Part shown: positions 33,853-44,925 of the stretch, piece by piece
How the letters are laid out: every line of letters starts with the position of its first letter
Position numbering within the stretch: position 1 is the stretch's first letter
Assembly: GCF_046630445.1 (NCBI RefSeq)
Contig: NC_092336.1
Location: forward strand, 505,687,001-505,751,000
Source of the DNA: Rutidosis leptorrhynchoides
Taxonomy: Eukaryota; Streptophyta; Magnoliopsida; Asterales; Asteraceae
Direction of reading: 5' to 3'
Length of the DNA stretch: 64,000 nt
Notes under the pieces: generated by a model
Told to the model about the DNA's origin: nothing
Database searches by the model: none
The model's input: only the letters and a program-made list of their open reading frames with translations
Position numbers and translations under genes: made by a program

Positions 33853-36800
33853 ATGGCACCGACTACTCGACACACCGTGAATATGAATGAAGAGGAATTC
33901 CGTACTTTTCTAGCTTCAAACATAGCCGCAGTACAGGCTGCGCTACATACCAACAATAACCTTGGATCTAGCAGTACAGGAAATCGTGTAGGATGCACCT
34001 ACAAAGAATTCACTGCCTGCAAACCTTTGGAATTTGATGGAACCGAAGGACCGATCGGATTGAAACGGTGGACCGAGAAGGTCGAATCGGTGTTTGCCAT
34101 AAGTAAATGTACTGAAGAGGACAAAGTGAAGTACGCTACGCATACCTTCACAGGTTCTGCGTTAACATGGTGGAATACCTATCTAGAGCAAGTGGGACAA
34201 GACGATGCGTACGCACTACCGTGGTCAGCATTCAAGCACTTGATGAACGAGAAGTACCGTCCCAGAACCGAGGTCAATAAGCTCAAGACAGAACTTAGAG
34301 GGTTACGAACCCAAGGATTTGATATTACCACGTACGAAAGACGATTCACAGAATTGTGCCTATTGTGTCCGGGAGCATTCGAAGATGAGGAAGAGAAGAT
34401 CGACGCGTTTGTGAAAGGATTACCGGAAAGAATCCAAGAAGATATAAGTTCACACGAGCCCGCCTCTATACAACAGGCATGTAGAATGGCTCACAAACTA
34501 GTGAACCAGATTGAAGAAAGAATTAAAGAACAGACTGCTGAAGAGGCCAATGTGAAGCAAGTCAAAAGAAAGTGGGAGGAAAACGGTGATAAGAATCACC
34601 AATACAACAACAACAGCAATTACAACAATAATCGCAACAATTATCCCAACAATCGCAACATCAATCGCAACTACAACAAACGGCCCAACAACAACAACAA
34701 CAACAACAACAACAGCAACAGCAACTACAACAATCATCCCAACAACAATAATAACCGCAACAATAACAATCAGAAGCAGCTATGCCAAAGGTGTGAAAAG
34801 TATCACTCGGGGTTCTGTACCAAATTTTGCAACAAGTGTAAAAGAAATGGTCATAGCGCGGCGAAGTGTGAGGTCTACGGACCAGGGGTTAATAGAACGA
34901 AAGGAACAAATGGTGTCGGAATGAGTAATGGCGGAGCAAGTAGTGTCGGAGCAAGTTATGCCAATGTAGTTTGTTATAAATGTGGAAAACCGGGCCACAT
35001 TATTAGAAATTGCCCGAACCAGGAGAACACGAATGGACAAGGCCGCGGAAGAGTTTTCAATATTAATGCGGCAGAGGCACAGGAAGACCCGGAGCTTGTT
35101 ACGGGTACGTTTCTTATTGACAATAAATCTGCTTACGTTTTATTTGATTCGGGTGCGGATAGAAGTTATATGAGTAGAGATTTTTGTGCTAAATTAAGTT
35201 GTCCATTGACTCCTTTGGATAGTAAATTTTTACTCGAATTAGCAAATGGTAAATTAATTTCAGCAGATAATATATGTCGGAATCGAGAAATTAAACTGGT
35301 TAGCGAAACATTTAAGATTGATTTGATACCAGTAGAGTTAGGGAGTTTTGATGTGATAATCGGTATGGACTGGTTGAAAGAAGTGAAAGCAGAGATCGTC
35401 TGTTACAAAAATGCAATTTGCATTATACGAGAAAAAGGAAAACCCTTAATGGTGTACGGAGAAAAGGGCAACACGAAGCTACATCTTATTAGTAATTTGA
35501 AGGCACAAAAACTAATAAGAAAAGGTTGCTATGCTGTTCTAGCACACGTCGAGAAAGTACAAACTGAAGAAAAGAGCATCAATGATGTTCCCATTGCAAA
35601 AGAATTTCCCGATGTATTTCCGAAAGAATTACCGGGATTACCCCCACATCGATCCGTTGAATTTCAAATAGATCTTGTACCAGGAGCAACACCAATAGCT
35701 CGTGCTCCTTACAGACTCGCACCCAGCGAGATGAAAGAACTGCAAAGCCAATTACAAGAACTTTTAGAGCGTGGTTTCATTCGACCAAGCACATCACCGT
35801 GGGGAGCTCCTGTTTTGTTTGTCAAGAAGAAAGATGGTACATTCAGGTTGTGTATCGACTACCGAGAGTTGAACAAACTTACCATCAAGAACCGCTACCC
35901 ACTACCGAGAATCGACGACTTATTTGATCAACTACAAGGCTCGTCTGTTTATTCAAAGATTGACTTACGTTCCGGGTATCATCAAATGCGGGTGAAAGAA
36001 GATGATATTCCAAAGACAGCTTTCAGAACACGTTACGGTCATTACGAGTTTATGGTCATGCCGTTTGGTTTAACTAATGCACCAGCTGTGTTCATGGACC
36101 TTATGAACCGAGTGTGTGGACCATACCTTGACAAGTTTGTCATTGTTTTCATTGATGACATACTTATTTACTCAAAGAATGACCAAGAACACGGTGAACA
36201 TTTGAGAAAGGTGTTAGAAGTATTGAGGAAGGAAGAATTGTACGCTAAGTTTTCAAAGTGTGCATTTTGGTTGGAAGAAGTTCAATTCCTCGGTCACATA
36301 GTGAACAAAGAAGGTATTAAGGTGGATCCGGCAAAGATAGAAACTGTTGAAAAGTGGGAAACCCCGAAAACTCCGAAACACATACGCCAGTTTTTAGGAC
36401 TAGCTGGTTACTACAGAAGGTTCATCCAAGACTTTTCCAGAATAGCAAAACCCTTGACTGCATTAACGCATAAAGGGAATAAATTTGAATGGAAGGATGA
36501 ACAAGAGAAAGCGTTTCATTTATTGAAGAAAAAGCTAACTACGGCACCTATATTGTCATTGCCTGAAGGGAATGATGATTTTGTGATTTATTGTGACGCA
36601 TCAAAGCAAGGTCTCGGTTGTGTATTAATGCAACGAACGAAGGTGATTGCTTATGCCTCTAGACAATTGAAGATTCACGAGCAAAATTATACGACGCATG
36701 ATTTGGAATTAGGCGCGGTTGTTTTTGCATTAAAGACTTGGAGGCACTACTTATATGGGGTCAAAAGTATTATATATACCGACCACAAAAGTCTTCAACA

Positions 36801-36990
36801 CATATTTAATCAGAAACAACTGAATATGAGGCAGCGTAGGTGGATTGAATTGTTGAATGATTACGACTTTGAGATTCGTTACCACCCGGGGAAGGCAAAT
36901 GTGGTAGCTGATGCCTTGAGCAGGAAGGACAGAGAACCCATTCGAGTAAAATCTATGAATATAATGATTCATAATAACCTTACTACTTAA
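33853..36990 (+). CDS. Gypsy-A gag-protease-RT-RNase H polyprotein, cut short by a stop
   Basis: I chose the start MAPTTRH at 33853, which resembles gag starts of this group; an in-frame ATG at 33817 would add 12 residues. Domains in order: gag capsid (about 45-205, with [12 protein letters not shown]); an Asn-rich stretch coded by AAC repeats (about 245-305); Cys/His knuckles ([14 protein letters not shown] about 326, [14 protein letters not shown] about 373); aspartic protease (LFDSGAD, about 430); RT (about 620-800, FIDDILIYS near 766); RNase H (IYCDASKQ near 912). The frame stops at TAA 36988-36990, just before integrase. In-frame sequence continues after it, so this is a nonsense change, compatible with CAA to TAA. 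RT and RNase H look intact. Confidence 0.9.
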   Translation: MAPTTRHTVNMNEEEFRTFLASNIAAVQAALHTNNNLGSSSTGNRVGCTYKEFTACKPLEFDGTEGPIGLKRWTEKVESVFAISKCTEEDKVKYATHTFTGSALTWWNTYLEQVGQDDAYALPWSAFKHLMNEKYRPRTEVNKLKTELRGLRTQGFDITTYERRFTELCLLCPGAFEDEEEKIDAFVKGLPERIQEDISSHEPASIQQACRMAHKLVNQIEERIKEQTAEEANVKQVKRKWEENGDKNHQYNNNSNYNNNRNNYPNNRNINRNYNKRPNNNNNNNNNSNSNYNNHPNNNNNRNNNNQKQLCQRCEKYHSGFCTKFCNKCKRNGHSAAKCEVYGPGVNRTKGTNGVGMSNGGASSVGASYANVVCYKCGKPGHIIRNCPNQENTNGQGRGRVFNINAAEAQEDPELVTGTFLIDNKSAYVLFDSGADRSYMSRDFCAKLSCPLTPLDSKFLLELANGKLISADNICRNREIKLVSETFKIDLIPVELGSFDVIIGMDWLKEVKAEIVCYKNAICIIREKGKPLMVYGEKGNTKLHLISNLKAQKLIRKGCYAVLAHVEKVQTEEKSINDVPIAKEFPDVFPKELPGLPPHRSVEFQIDLVPGATPIARAPYRLAPSEMKELQSQLQELLERGFIRPSTSPWGAPVLFVKKKDGTFRLCIDYRELNKLTIKNRYPLPRIDDLFDQLQGSSVYSKIDLRSGYHQMRVKEDDIPKTAFRTRYGHYEFMVMPFGLTNAPAVFMDLMNRVCGPYLDKFVIVFIDDILIYSKNDQEHGEHLRKVLEVLRKEELYAKFSKCAFWLEEVQFLGHIVNKEGIKVDPAKIETVEKWETPKTPKHIRQFLGLAGYYRRFIQDFSRIAKPLTALTHKGNKFEWKDEQEKAFHLLKKKLTTAPILSLPEGNDDFVIYCDASKQGLGCVLMQRTKVIAYASRQLKIHEQNYTTHDLELGAVVFALKTWRHYLYGVKSIIYTDHKSLQHIFNQKQLNMRQRRWIELLNDYDFEIRYHPGKANVVADALSRKDREPIRVKSMNIMIHNNLTT

Positions 36991-38344
36991 ATAAAGGAGG
37001 CGCAACAAGGAGTTTTAAAAGAGGGAAATTTAAAGGATGAAATACCCAAAGGATCGGAGAAGCATCTTAATATTCGGGAAGACGGAACCCGGTATAGGGC
37101 TGAAAGGATTTGGGTACCAAAATTTGGAGATATGAGAGAAATGGTACTTAGAGAAGCTCATAAAACCAGATACTCAATACATCCTGGAACGGGGAAGATG
37201 TACAAGGATCTCAAGAAACATTTTTGGTGGCCGGGTATGAAAGCCGATGTTGCTAAATACGTAGGAGAATGTTTGACGTGTTCTAAGGTCAAAGCTGAGC
37301 ATCAGAAACCATCAGGTCTACTTCAACAACCCGAAATCCCGGAATGGAAATGGGAAAACATTACCATGGATTTCATCACTAAATTGCCAAGGACTGCAAG
37401 TGGTTTTGATACTATTTGGGTAATAGTTGATCGTTAGCACGACTGTATTTGAAGGAAGTCGTCTCCAGACATGGAATACCAATCTCTATTATCTCTGATA
37501 GGGATGGCAGATTTATTTCAAGATTCTGGCAGACATTACAGCAAGCATTAGGAACTCGTCTAGACATGAGTACTGCCTATCATCCACAAACTGATGGGCA
37601 GAGCGAAAGGACGATACAAACGCTTGAAGACATGCTACGAGCATGTGTTATTGATTTCGGAAACAGTTGGGATCGACATCTACCGTTAGCCGAATTTTCC
37701 TACAACAACAGCTACCATTCAAGCATTAAGATGGCGCCGTTTGAAGCACTTTATGGTAGAAAGTGCAGGTCTCCGATTTGTTGGAGTGAAGTGGGGGATA
37801 GACAGAGAAGATCATCCAAATTCAACAACGGTTGAAAACCGCCCAAAGTCGACAAAAGAGCTACGCTGACATTAAAAGAAAAGATATAGAATTTGAAATT
37901 GGAGAGATGGTCATGCTTAAAGTTGCACCTTGGAAAGGCATTGTTCGATTTGGTAAACGAGGGAAATTAAATCCAAGGTATATTGGACCATTCAAGATTA
38001 TTGATCGTGTCGGACCAGTAGCTTACCGACTTGAGTTACCTCAACAACTCGCGGCTGTACATAACACTTTACACGTCTCGAATTTGAAGAAATGTTTTGC
38101 TAAAGAAGATCTCACTATTTCGTTAGATGAAATCCAAATCAACGAAAAACTTCAATTCATCGAAGAACCCGTCGAAATAATGGATCGTGAGGTTAAAAGA
38201 CTTAAGCAAAATAAGATACCAATTGTTAAGGTTCGATGGAATGCTCGTAGAGGACCCGAGTTCACCTGGGAGCATGAAGATCAGATGAAGAAGAAATACC
38301 CGCATCTATTTCCAGAAGATTCGTCAACACCTTCAACAGCTTAA
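36991..38344 (+). pseudogene. Gypsy-A integrase and chromodomain, broken
   Basis: After the TAA, integrase sequence continues in the same frame through the zinc-binding part (37132 onward, [10 protein letters not shown] and [11 protein letters not shown]) and the first catalytic Asp (MDFITKLP, about 37367). At 37433-37440 the frame is lost: a segment of roughly 18 codons expected between VDR and the LYLKEV stretch is missing. The core continues (37449-37800, with SDRDGRF and QSERTIQ). A second loss of about 12 codons, also shifting the frame, lies near 37805-37815. The tail (37832-38344) is open, with GPFKIIDRVG and a chromodomain-like end (VKVRWNARRGPEFTWE). No functional integrase can be made. 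Confidence 0.88.
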
Positions 38345-38379
38345 AATTTCGGGACGAAATTTATTTAACGGGTAGGTAC
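38344..38379 (+). other. Gypsy-A hairpin and polypurine-like motif
   Basis: AAATTTCG-GGA-CGAAATTT (38345-38363) forms a perfect 8-base stem. TTAACGGGTAGGTAC then runs up to the LTR start at 38380. Confidence 0.75.
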
Positions 38380-41300
38380 TGTAGTGACCCGAACTTTTCC
38401 ATGTTTATATATATTAATTGAGATTGATATTTACATGATTAAATGTTTCCAACATGTTAAGCAATCAAACTTGTTAAGACTTGATTAATTGAAATATGTT
38501 TCATATAGACAATTGACCACCCAAGTTGACCGGTGATTCACGAACGTTAAAACTTGTAAAAACTATACGATGACATATATATGGTTATATATATAGTTAA
38601 CATGTTTTTATTATAAGTATGTATCTCATTAGGTATTTTAATAATGAGTTATATACATAAAAATGAGACTATTAATTTAAGAAACTCGAAAACGATATAT
38701 ATAACGATTATCATTATAACAACGTCTTACTAGGTACATATGAATCATATTAAGATATTGATACACTTGGTTAATTATGTTAAATTATAAGTAAATATAT
38801 TATTAAGTGTATTAACAATGAAATACATATGTAAAAATAAGACTACTAACTTAATGATTTCGAAACGACACATATATGTAACGATTATCGTTGTAACGAC
38901 ATTTAACTGTATATACATCATACTAAGATATATTATATATCATAATATCATGATAATAAAACAATTTAACATCTCATTTGTTATAATAAACAATGGGTTA
39001 ACAACATTCAACAAGATCGTTAACCTAAAGGTTTCGAAACAACATTTACATGTAACGACTAACGATGACTTAACGACTCAGTTAAAATGTATATACATGT
39101 AGTGTTTTAATATGTATTCATACACTTTTGAAAGACTTCAAGACACTTATCAAAATACTTCTACTTAACAAAAATGCTTACAATTACATCCTCGTTCAGT
39201 TTCATCAACAATTCTACTCGTATGCACCCGTATTCGTACTCGTACAATACACAAATTTTAGATGTATGTACTATTGGTATATACACTCCAATGATCAGCT
39301 CTTAGCAGCCCATGTGAGTCACCTAACACATGTGGGAACCATCATTTGGCAACTAGCATGAAATATCTCATAAAATTACAAAAATATGAGTAATCATTCA
39401 TGACTTATTTACATGAAAATAAAATTACATATCCTTTATATCTAATCCATACACCAACGACCAAAAACACCTATAAACACTTTCATTCTTCAATTTTATT
39501 CATCTAATTGATCTCTCTCAAGTTCTATCTTCAAGTTCTAAGTGTTCTTCATATATTTTACAAGTTCTAGTTACATAAAATCAAGAATACTTTCAAGTTT
39601 GCTAGCTCACTTCCAATCTTGTAAGGTGATCATCCAACCTCAAGAAATATTTGTTTATTACAGTAGGTTATCATTCTAATACAAGGTAATAATCATATTC
39701 AAACTTTGGTTCAATTTCTATAACTATAACAATCTTATTTCAAGTGATGATCTTACTTGAACTTGTTTTCGTGTCATGATTCTGCTTCAAGAACTTCGAG
39801 CCATCCAAGGATCCGTTGAAGCTAGATCCATTTTTCTCTTTTCCAGTAGGTTTATCCAAGGAACTTAAGGTAGTAATGATGTTCATAACATCATTCGATT
39901 CATACATATAAAGCTATCTTATTCGAAGGTTTAAACTTGTAATCACTAGAACATAGTTTAGTTAATTCTAAACTTTTCGCAAACAAAAGTTAATCCTTCT
40001 AAATTGAATTTTAAAATCAACTAAACACATGTTCTATATCTATATGATATGCTAACTTAATGATTTAAAACCTGGAAACACGAAAAACACCGTAAAACCG
40101 GATTTACGCCGTCGTAGTAACACCGCGGGCTGTTTTGGGTTAGTTAATTAAAAACTATGATAAACTTTGATTTAAAAGTTGTTATTCTGAGAAAATGATT
40201 TTTATTATGAACATGAAACTATATCCAAAAATTATGGTTAAACTCAAAGTGGAAGTATGTTTTCTAAAATGGTCATCTAGACGTCGTTCTTTCGACTGAA
40301 ATGACTACCTTTACAAAAACGACTTGTAACTTATTTTTCCGACTATAAACCTATACTTTTTCTGTTTAGATTCATAAAATAGAGTTCAATATGAAACCAT
40401 AGCAATTTAATTCACTCAAAACGGATTTAAAATGAAGAAGTTATGGGTAAAACAAGATTGGATAATTTTTCTCATTTTAGCTACGTGAAAATTGGTAACA
40501 AATCTATTCCAACCATAACTTAATCAACTTGTATTGTATATTATGTAATCTTGAGATACCATAGACACGTATACAATGTTTCGACCTATCATGTCGACAC
40601 ATCTATATATATTTCGGAACAACCATAGACACTCTATATGTGAATGTTGGAGTTAGCTATACAGGGTTGAGGTTGATTCCAAAATATATATAGTTTGAGT
40701 TGTGATCAATACTGAGATACGTATACACTGGGTCGTGGATTGATTCAAGATAATATTTATCGATTTATTTATGTACATCTAACTGTGGACAACTAGTTGT
40801 AGGTTACTAACGAGGACAGCTGACTTAATAAACTTAAAACATCAAAATATATTAAAAGTGTTGTAAATATATTTTGAACATACTTTGATATATATGTATA
40901 TATTGTTATAGGTTCGTGAATCAACCAGTGGCCAAGTCTTACTTCCCGACGAAGTAAAAATCTGTAAAAGTGAGTTATAGTCCCACTTTTAAAATCTAAT
41001 ATTTTTGGGATGAGAATACATGCAGGTTTTATAAATGATTTACAAAATAGACACAAGTACGTGAAACTACATTCTATGGTTGAATTATCAAAATCAAATA
41101 TGCCCCTTTTTATTAAGTCTGGTAATCTAAGAATTAGGGAACAGACACCCTAATTGACGCGAATCCTAAAGATAGATCTATTGGGCCTAACAAACCCCAT
41201 CCAAAGTACCGGATGCTTTAGTACTTCGAAATTTATATCATATCCGAAGGGTGTCCCGGAATGATGGGGATATTCTTATATATGCATCTTGTTAATGTCG

Positions 41301-41804
41301 GTTACCAGGTGTTCACCATATGAATGATTTTTATCTCTATGTATGGGATGTGTATTGAAATATGAAATCTTGTGGTCTATTATTATGATTTGATATATAT
41401 AGGTTAAACCTATAACTCACCAACATTTTTGTTGACGTTTTAAGCATGTTTATTCTCAGGTGATTATTAAGAGCTTCCGCTGTCGCATACTTAAATAAGA
41501 ACGAGATTTGGAGTCCATGCTTGTATGTTATTGTGTAAAAACTGCATTCAAGAAACTTATTTTGTTGTAACATATTTGTATTGTAAACCATTATGTAATG
41601 GTCGTGTGTAAACAGGATATTTTAGATTATCATTATTTGATAATCTACGTAAAGCTTTTTAAAACCTTTATCTATGAAATAAAGGTTATGGTTTGTTTTA
41701 AAAATGAATGCAGTCTTTGAAAAACGTCTCATATAGAGGTCAAAACCTCGCAACGAAATCAATTAATATGGAACGTTTTTAATCAATAAGAACGGGACAT
41801 TTCA
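38380..41804 (+). repeat. Gypsy-A 3' LTR
   Basis: 3425 bases, no length difference from the 5' copy. Substitutions seen include positions equivalent to 29143, 29528, 29578, 29769, 29919, 31195 and 31244. It is followed by TACAT at 41805-41809. Confidence 0.95.
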
Positions 41805-42044
41805 TACATCACTCTCAAGACGATCCCTTTGTGCTTGACTCAATTGTTCATAAGGAATTGGTGCACCGGTTGTTGCATTCGTGTATGTTTTAGGACCTTC
41901 TTCCAAAGATTGTTTAATGTATACGCCAAGTTTTTGTCGATCCAAGAACATCTCAAAGCGATCCTTCCATAGGTAATAATTACCTCGGAATAAAACCGGT
42001 GAACGGGTATCGGAACCCAACGCTAATTGATCCTTAGTCGTCAT
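41805..42044 (-). pseudogene. Copia gag, N-terminal block
   Basis: The start of copia gag lies at ATG 42044 (MTTKDQLALGSDTRSPVLF), with the plant copia pattern of a conserved Trp (YYLWKDRFEMFL) and an acidic/Gln end (SQAQRDRLESDV). The frame runs into the gypsy-A duplication at 41805-41809 and joins 28648 without loss. 41802 onward belongs to gypsy-A. Confidence 0.85.
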
Positions 42045-42280
42045 GTCAGCTAAATCTTACTGAGATTTGTCACTTAACACGGATTAATTCACACAAAGAA
42101 AAATAAAAGTAATAATCAAGTGAGTTGACTATTCCTTTTGACTTTGAAAAGTTTGTGTTTTCTTGAAACCTTCGTCGTTTTAAACAATGGACTAAATCAA
42201 TTAATCAACAATTCAATTAAAACCAAACAAACAAATAATCCTCAATAAACCCTAAATTTCATGCAAACCAATTGACTAAC
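42045..42280 (-). other. Copia leader fragment
   Basis: AT-rich sequence upstream of the copia gag ATG. No primer site or LTR end is visible before the LTR border at 42281, so the copia 5' LTR is displaced or lost. Confidence 0.5.
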
Positions 42281-44050
42281 TGTAGTGACCCGAACTTTTC
42301 CATGTTTATATATATTAAATGAATTGGTTATTTACATGATTAAGTGTTTCTAACATGTTAAGCAATCAAACTTGTTAAGACTTGATTAATTGAAATAGGT
42401 TTCATATAGACATTTGACCACCCAAGTTGACCGGTGATTCACGAACGTTAAAACTTGTAAAAACTATATGATGACATATATATGGTTATATATATAGTTA
42501 ACATGATTTTATGATAAGTAAGTATCTCATTAGGTATTTTAACAATGAGTTATATACATAAAAATGAGACTATTAAATTAAGAAACTCGAAAACGATATA
42601 TATAACGATTATCGTTATAACAACGTCTTACTAAGTAAATATGAATCATATTAAGATATTGATACACTTGGTTAATTATGTTAAATGATAAGTAAATATA
42701 TCATTAAGTGTATTAACAATGAACTACATATGTAAAAATAAGACTACTAACTTAATGATTTCGAAACGAGACATATATGTAACGATTATCGTTGTAATGA
42801 CATTTAACTGTATATATATCATACTAAGATATATTATATATCATAATATCATGATAATGTGACAATTTAACATCTCTTTAGATATAATAAACAATGGGTT
42901 AATAACATTTAACAAGACCGTTAACCTAAAGGTTTCAAAACAACATATACATGTAACGACTAACGATGACTTAACCACTCAGTTAAAATGTATTTACATG
43001 TAGTGTTTTAATATGTATTCATACACTTTTTAAAGACTTCAATACACTTATCAAAATACTTCTACTTAACAAAAATGCTTACAATTACATCCTCGTTCAG
43101 TTTCATCAATAATTCTACTCGTATGCACCCGTATTCGTACTCGTACAATACATAGCTTTTAGATGTATGTACTATTGGTATTAGGTTCGTGAATCTGAGA
43201 CTAACCCTGCATTGTTCAGTATCGTCGTATGAATATTTTTTCTACAAAATATTCTATTGTGAGTTTAATTTGCTCCCTTTTTAAATGCTTTTGCAATATA
43301 TATATTTTTGGGACTGAGAATACATGCGCTGCTTTTATAAATGTTTTACGAAATAGACACAAGTAATCGAAACTACATTCTATAGTTGAATTGTTATACC
43401 GGATATCGCAGTTGTTGAACTTGGTAGCCTAAGAATTGGTGTTTATTATAATTACCACCAATTGACGCGAATCCTAAAGATAGATCTATGGGCTTTGACA
43501 CGCCCCAGTCAGAGAATTTGAACTGCTTTAGTACTTCGATATTTATATATGGGGATATTCTAGATGCATTTTGTTAATGTCGGTTACCAGGTGTTCAATC
43601 CATATGAATGAATTTTAAACACTTGCGAGTGTATGATTATTGAATAAATGAAATCTTGTGGTCTATTAAAAAGATGGAAATGATCGATTATGATAAACTA
43701 ATGAACTCACCAACCGTTTGGTTGACACTTGAAAGCATGTTTATTCTCAGGTTTAAAAGAAATATTCCGCTGTGCATTTGCTCATTTTAGAGATATTACT
43801 TGGAGTCATTCATGGCATATTTCAAAAGACGTTGCATTCGAGTTGTTGAGTTCATCAAGATTATTACTAAGTCAATTATAGTTAGATATATTATGAAATG
43901 GTATGCATGCCGTCAACTTTCGATGTAAAGAAAGTTTTTCTTTTAAAAACGAATGCAATGTTTGTAAAATGTATCATATAGAGGTCAAGTACCTCGCTAT
44001 GTAACCAAATGTAATGTATTCTTCCAGATGGATTAGGACGGGTCGTTAAA
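42281..44050 (+). repeat. LARD-2 chimeric 5' LTR
   Basis: The first 900 bases start TGTAGTGACCCGAAC and follow the gypsy-A LTR (28654-29555) with a few percent difference. At GGTAT/TAGGTTCGTGAATC (43180) it switches to the LARD-2 LTR type (51031-51899), ending GGGTCGTTAAA. About 3.26 kb of the normal LARD-2 LTR is absent. Confidence 0.85.
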
Positions 44051-44052
44051 GT

Positions 44053-44064
44053 TGGTATCAGAGC
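44053..44064 (+). other. LARD-2 primer binding site
   Basis: TGGTATCAGAGC two bases after the LTR, identical to gypsy-A. Confidence 0.92.
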
Positions 44065-44433
44065 GGTGGTCTTAGCGAACCAGGTCTTGCATTAGTGTGT
44101 CTAACTGATAGTTGTTTAGATGCATTAGTGAGTCTGGACTTCGACCGTGTCTGCATGTCAAAAGTTTTGCTTATCATTTCGTGTCGAAAATTATCTGCTT
44201 ATCATTTTTAGTCTAGACACATCTTACTGCATTGATTGCATGAATAGTGTACAGACAAAATTCATATCTTAGCGTATCTATTACTGTAACTTTGCCTGAC
44301 ATATTCCATAAATTCCCCAGTAATCTACGAAGTCTTTTGTTCTATATATATAGATATTCTATGTAATTAGAATACCATCCGATAGCCAAAAATCATTTCA
44401 TATCGAAAAAAATCCTTTATTCAATCGTACGAA

Positions 44434-44925
44434 ATGGAATTCTCTACTAGTTCAAGTCCCTCGGATTCCGATATGGAGTTTCATCTAAGCTCCGAAAGCA
44501 GTGCCACCAGAATAAATCAACCAATCAGCCGTCCCCAATTCATCTGATGGGTTCGTAGTCTACTTAATCATTGGAGACGCGAAGAAAGCGATCCCTTCCA
44601 TCCACCACATTTTCCTCTTGGTGAAGAACCTGAAGCACTTACCGGCGAGCCTATCCGAAACACCATTTTCAGCCTCGTTTCCAGGGTAGCTCGACACGAT
44701 TATATTCTATCCATAATTCTAAACCTTATTCATCCGCTCATTCAGACCGATAATCATCCCGGAATAATGGAAGAAGTCAACGACCTTCGCGCTCGAGTAA
44801 TTAATTTAGAAAACATGGTGCAAAACTTACCAGCTTCAGCAACATCACCGGTAATACCAGTACCACCAACAACCCAAGTTTCAACATCATATGTCTCAAC
44901 ATCACAATTCATACCTCGAACTTAA
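44434..44925 (+). pseudogene. LARD-2 accessory ORF1, one in-frame stop
   Basis: Homologue of 3975-4421. The frame is open for 163 codons except for a TGA at codon 38 (44545-44547), where the alignment with LARD-1 is also about three codons shorter. The conserved core includes EESDPFHPP, EEPEALTGEP and ARHDYIL, and the heptad stretch (EEVNDLRARVINLENMV) is kept. The C-terminus differs (Thr/Ser/Pro-rich, ending FIPRT). Despite sequence drift the frame survives elsewhere, which argues that the protein was used in earlier rounds. Confidence 0.65.

Larger units (their letters stand above)
28654..41804 (+). mobile_element. Gypsy-A: Tekay/Del-like chromovirus with an F-box ORF
   Basis: The element has two 3425-base LTRs (28654-32078, 38380-41804), a perfect TACAT duplication and an initiator-Met primer site at 32081. 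Internal order is an acidic accessory ORF (32288), an F-box-type ORF (32828-33511), an internal polypurine-like motif (33704), gag-protease-RT-RNase H (33853-36990), a broken integrase with a chromodomain-like tail (to 38344), and a hairpin plus polypurine motif. The chromodomain and pol type place it with Tekay/Del chromoviruses. I count about 11 substitutions between the LTRs (about 0.3 percent), so it is a recent insertion. It splits copia gag. Confidence 0.93.
8156..42280 (-). mobile_element. Ty1/copia element, gag-pol split by two younger insertions
   Basis: The minus-strand blocks 41810-42044, 27964-28648 and 8156-14962 join into one copia gag-pol once the Athila-like element (14963-27963) and gypsy-A (28654-41804), with one copy of each target duplication, are taken out. 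Reading frame is kept across both junctions. Order is gag, zinc knuckle, long coiled-coil spacer, protease, integrase, RT, RNase H. A long gag spacer, several polypurine tracts and a 3' ORF suggest the SIRE/Maximus lineage (inference). Neither LTR is visible: the 3' side is cut by LARD-1 at 8155 and the 5' side by the LTR at 42281. It is the oldest element here, with many stops and frameshifts outside pol. Confidence 0.85.

Noticed and set aside
34498..34924. Ile/Thr- and Val-rich ORFs in other frames of gag
   Set aside because: Shadows of the AAC repeat that codes for Asn in the real gag frame.
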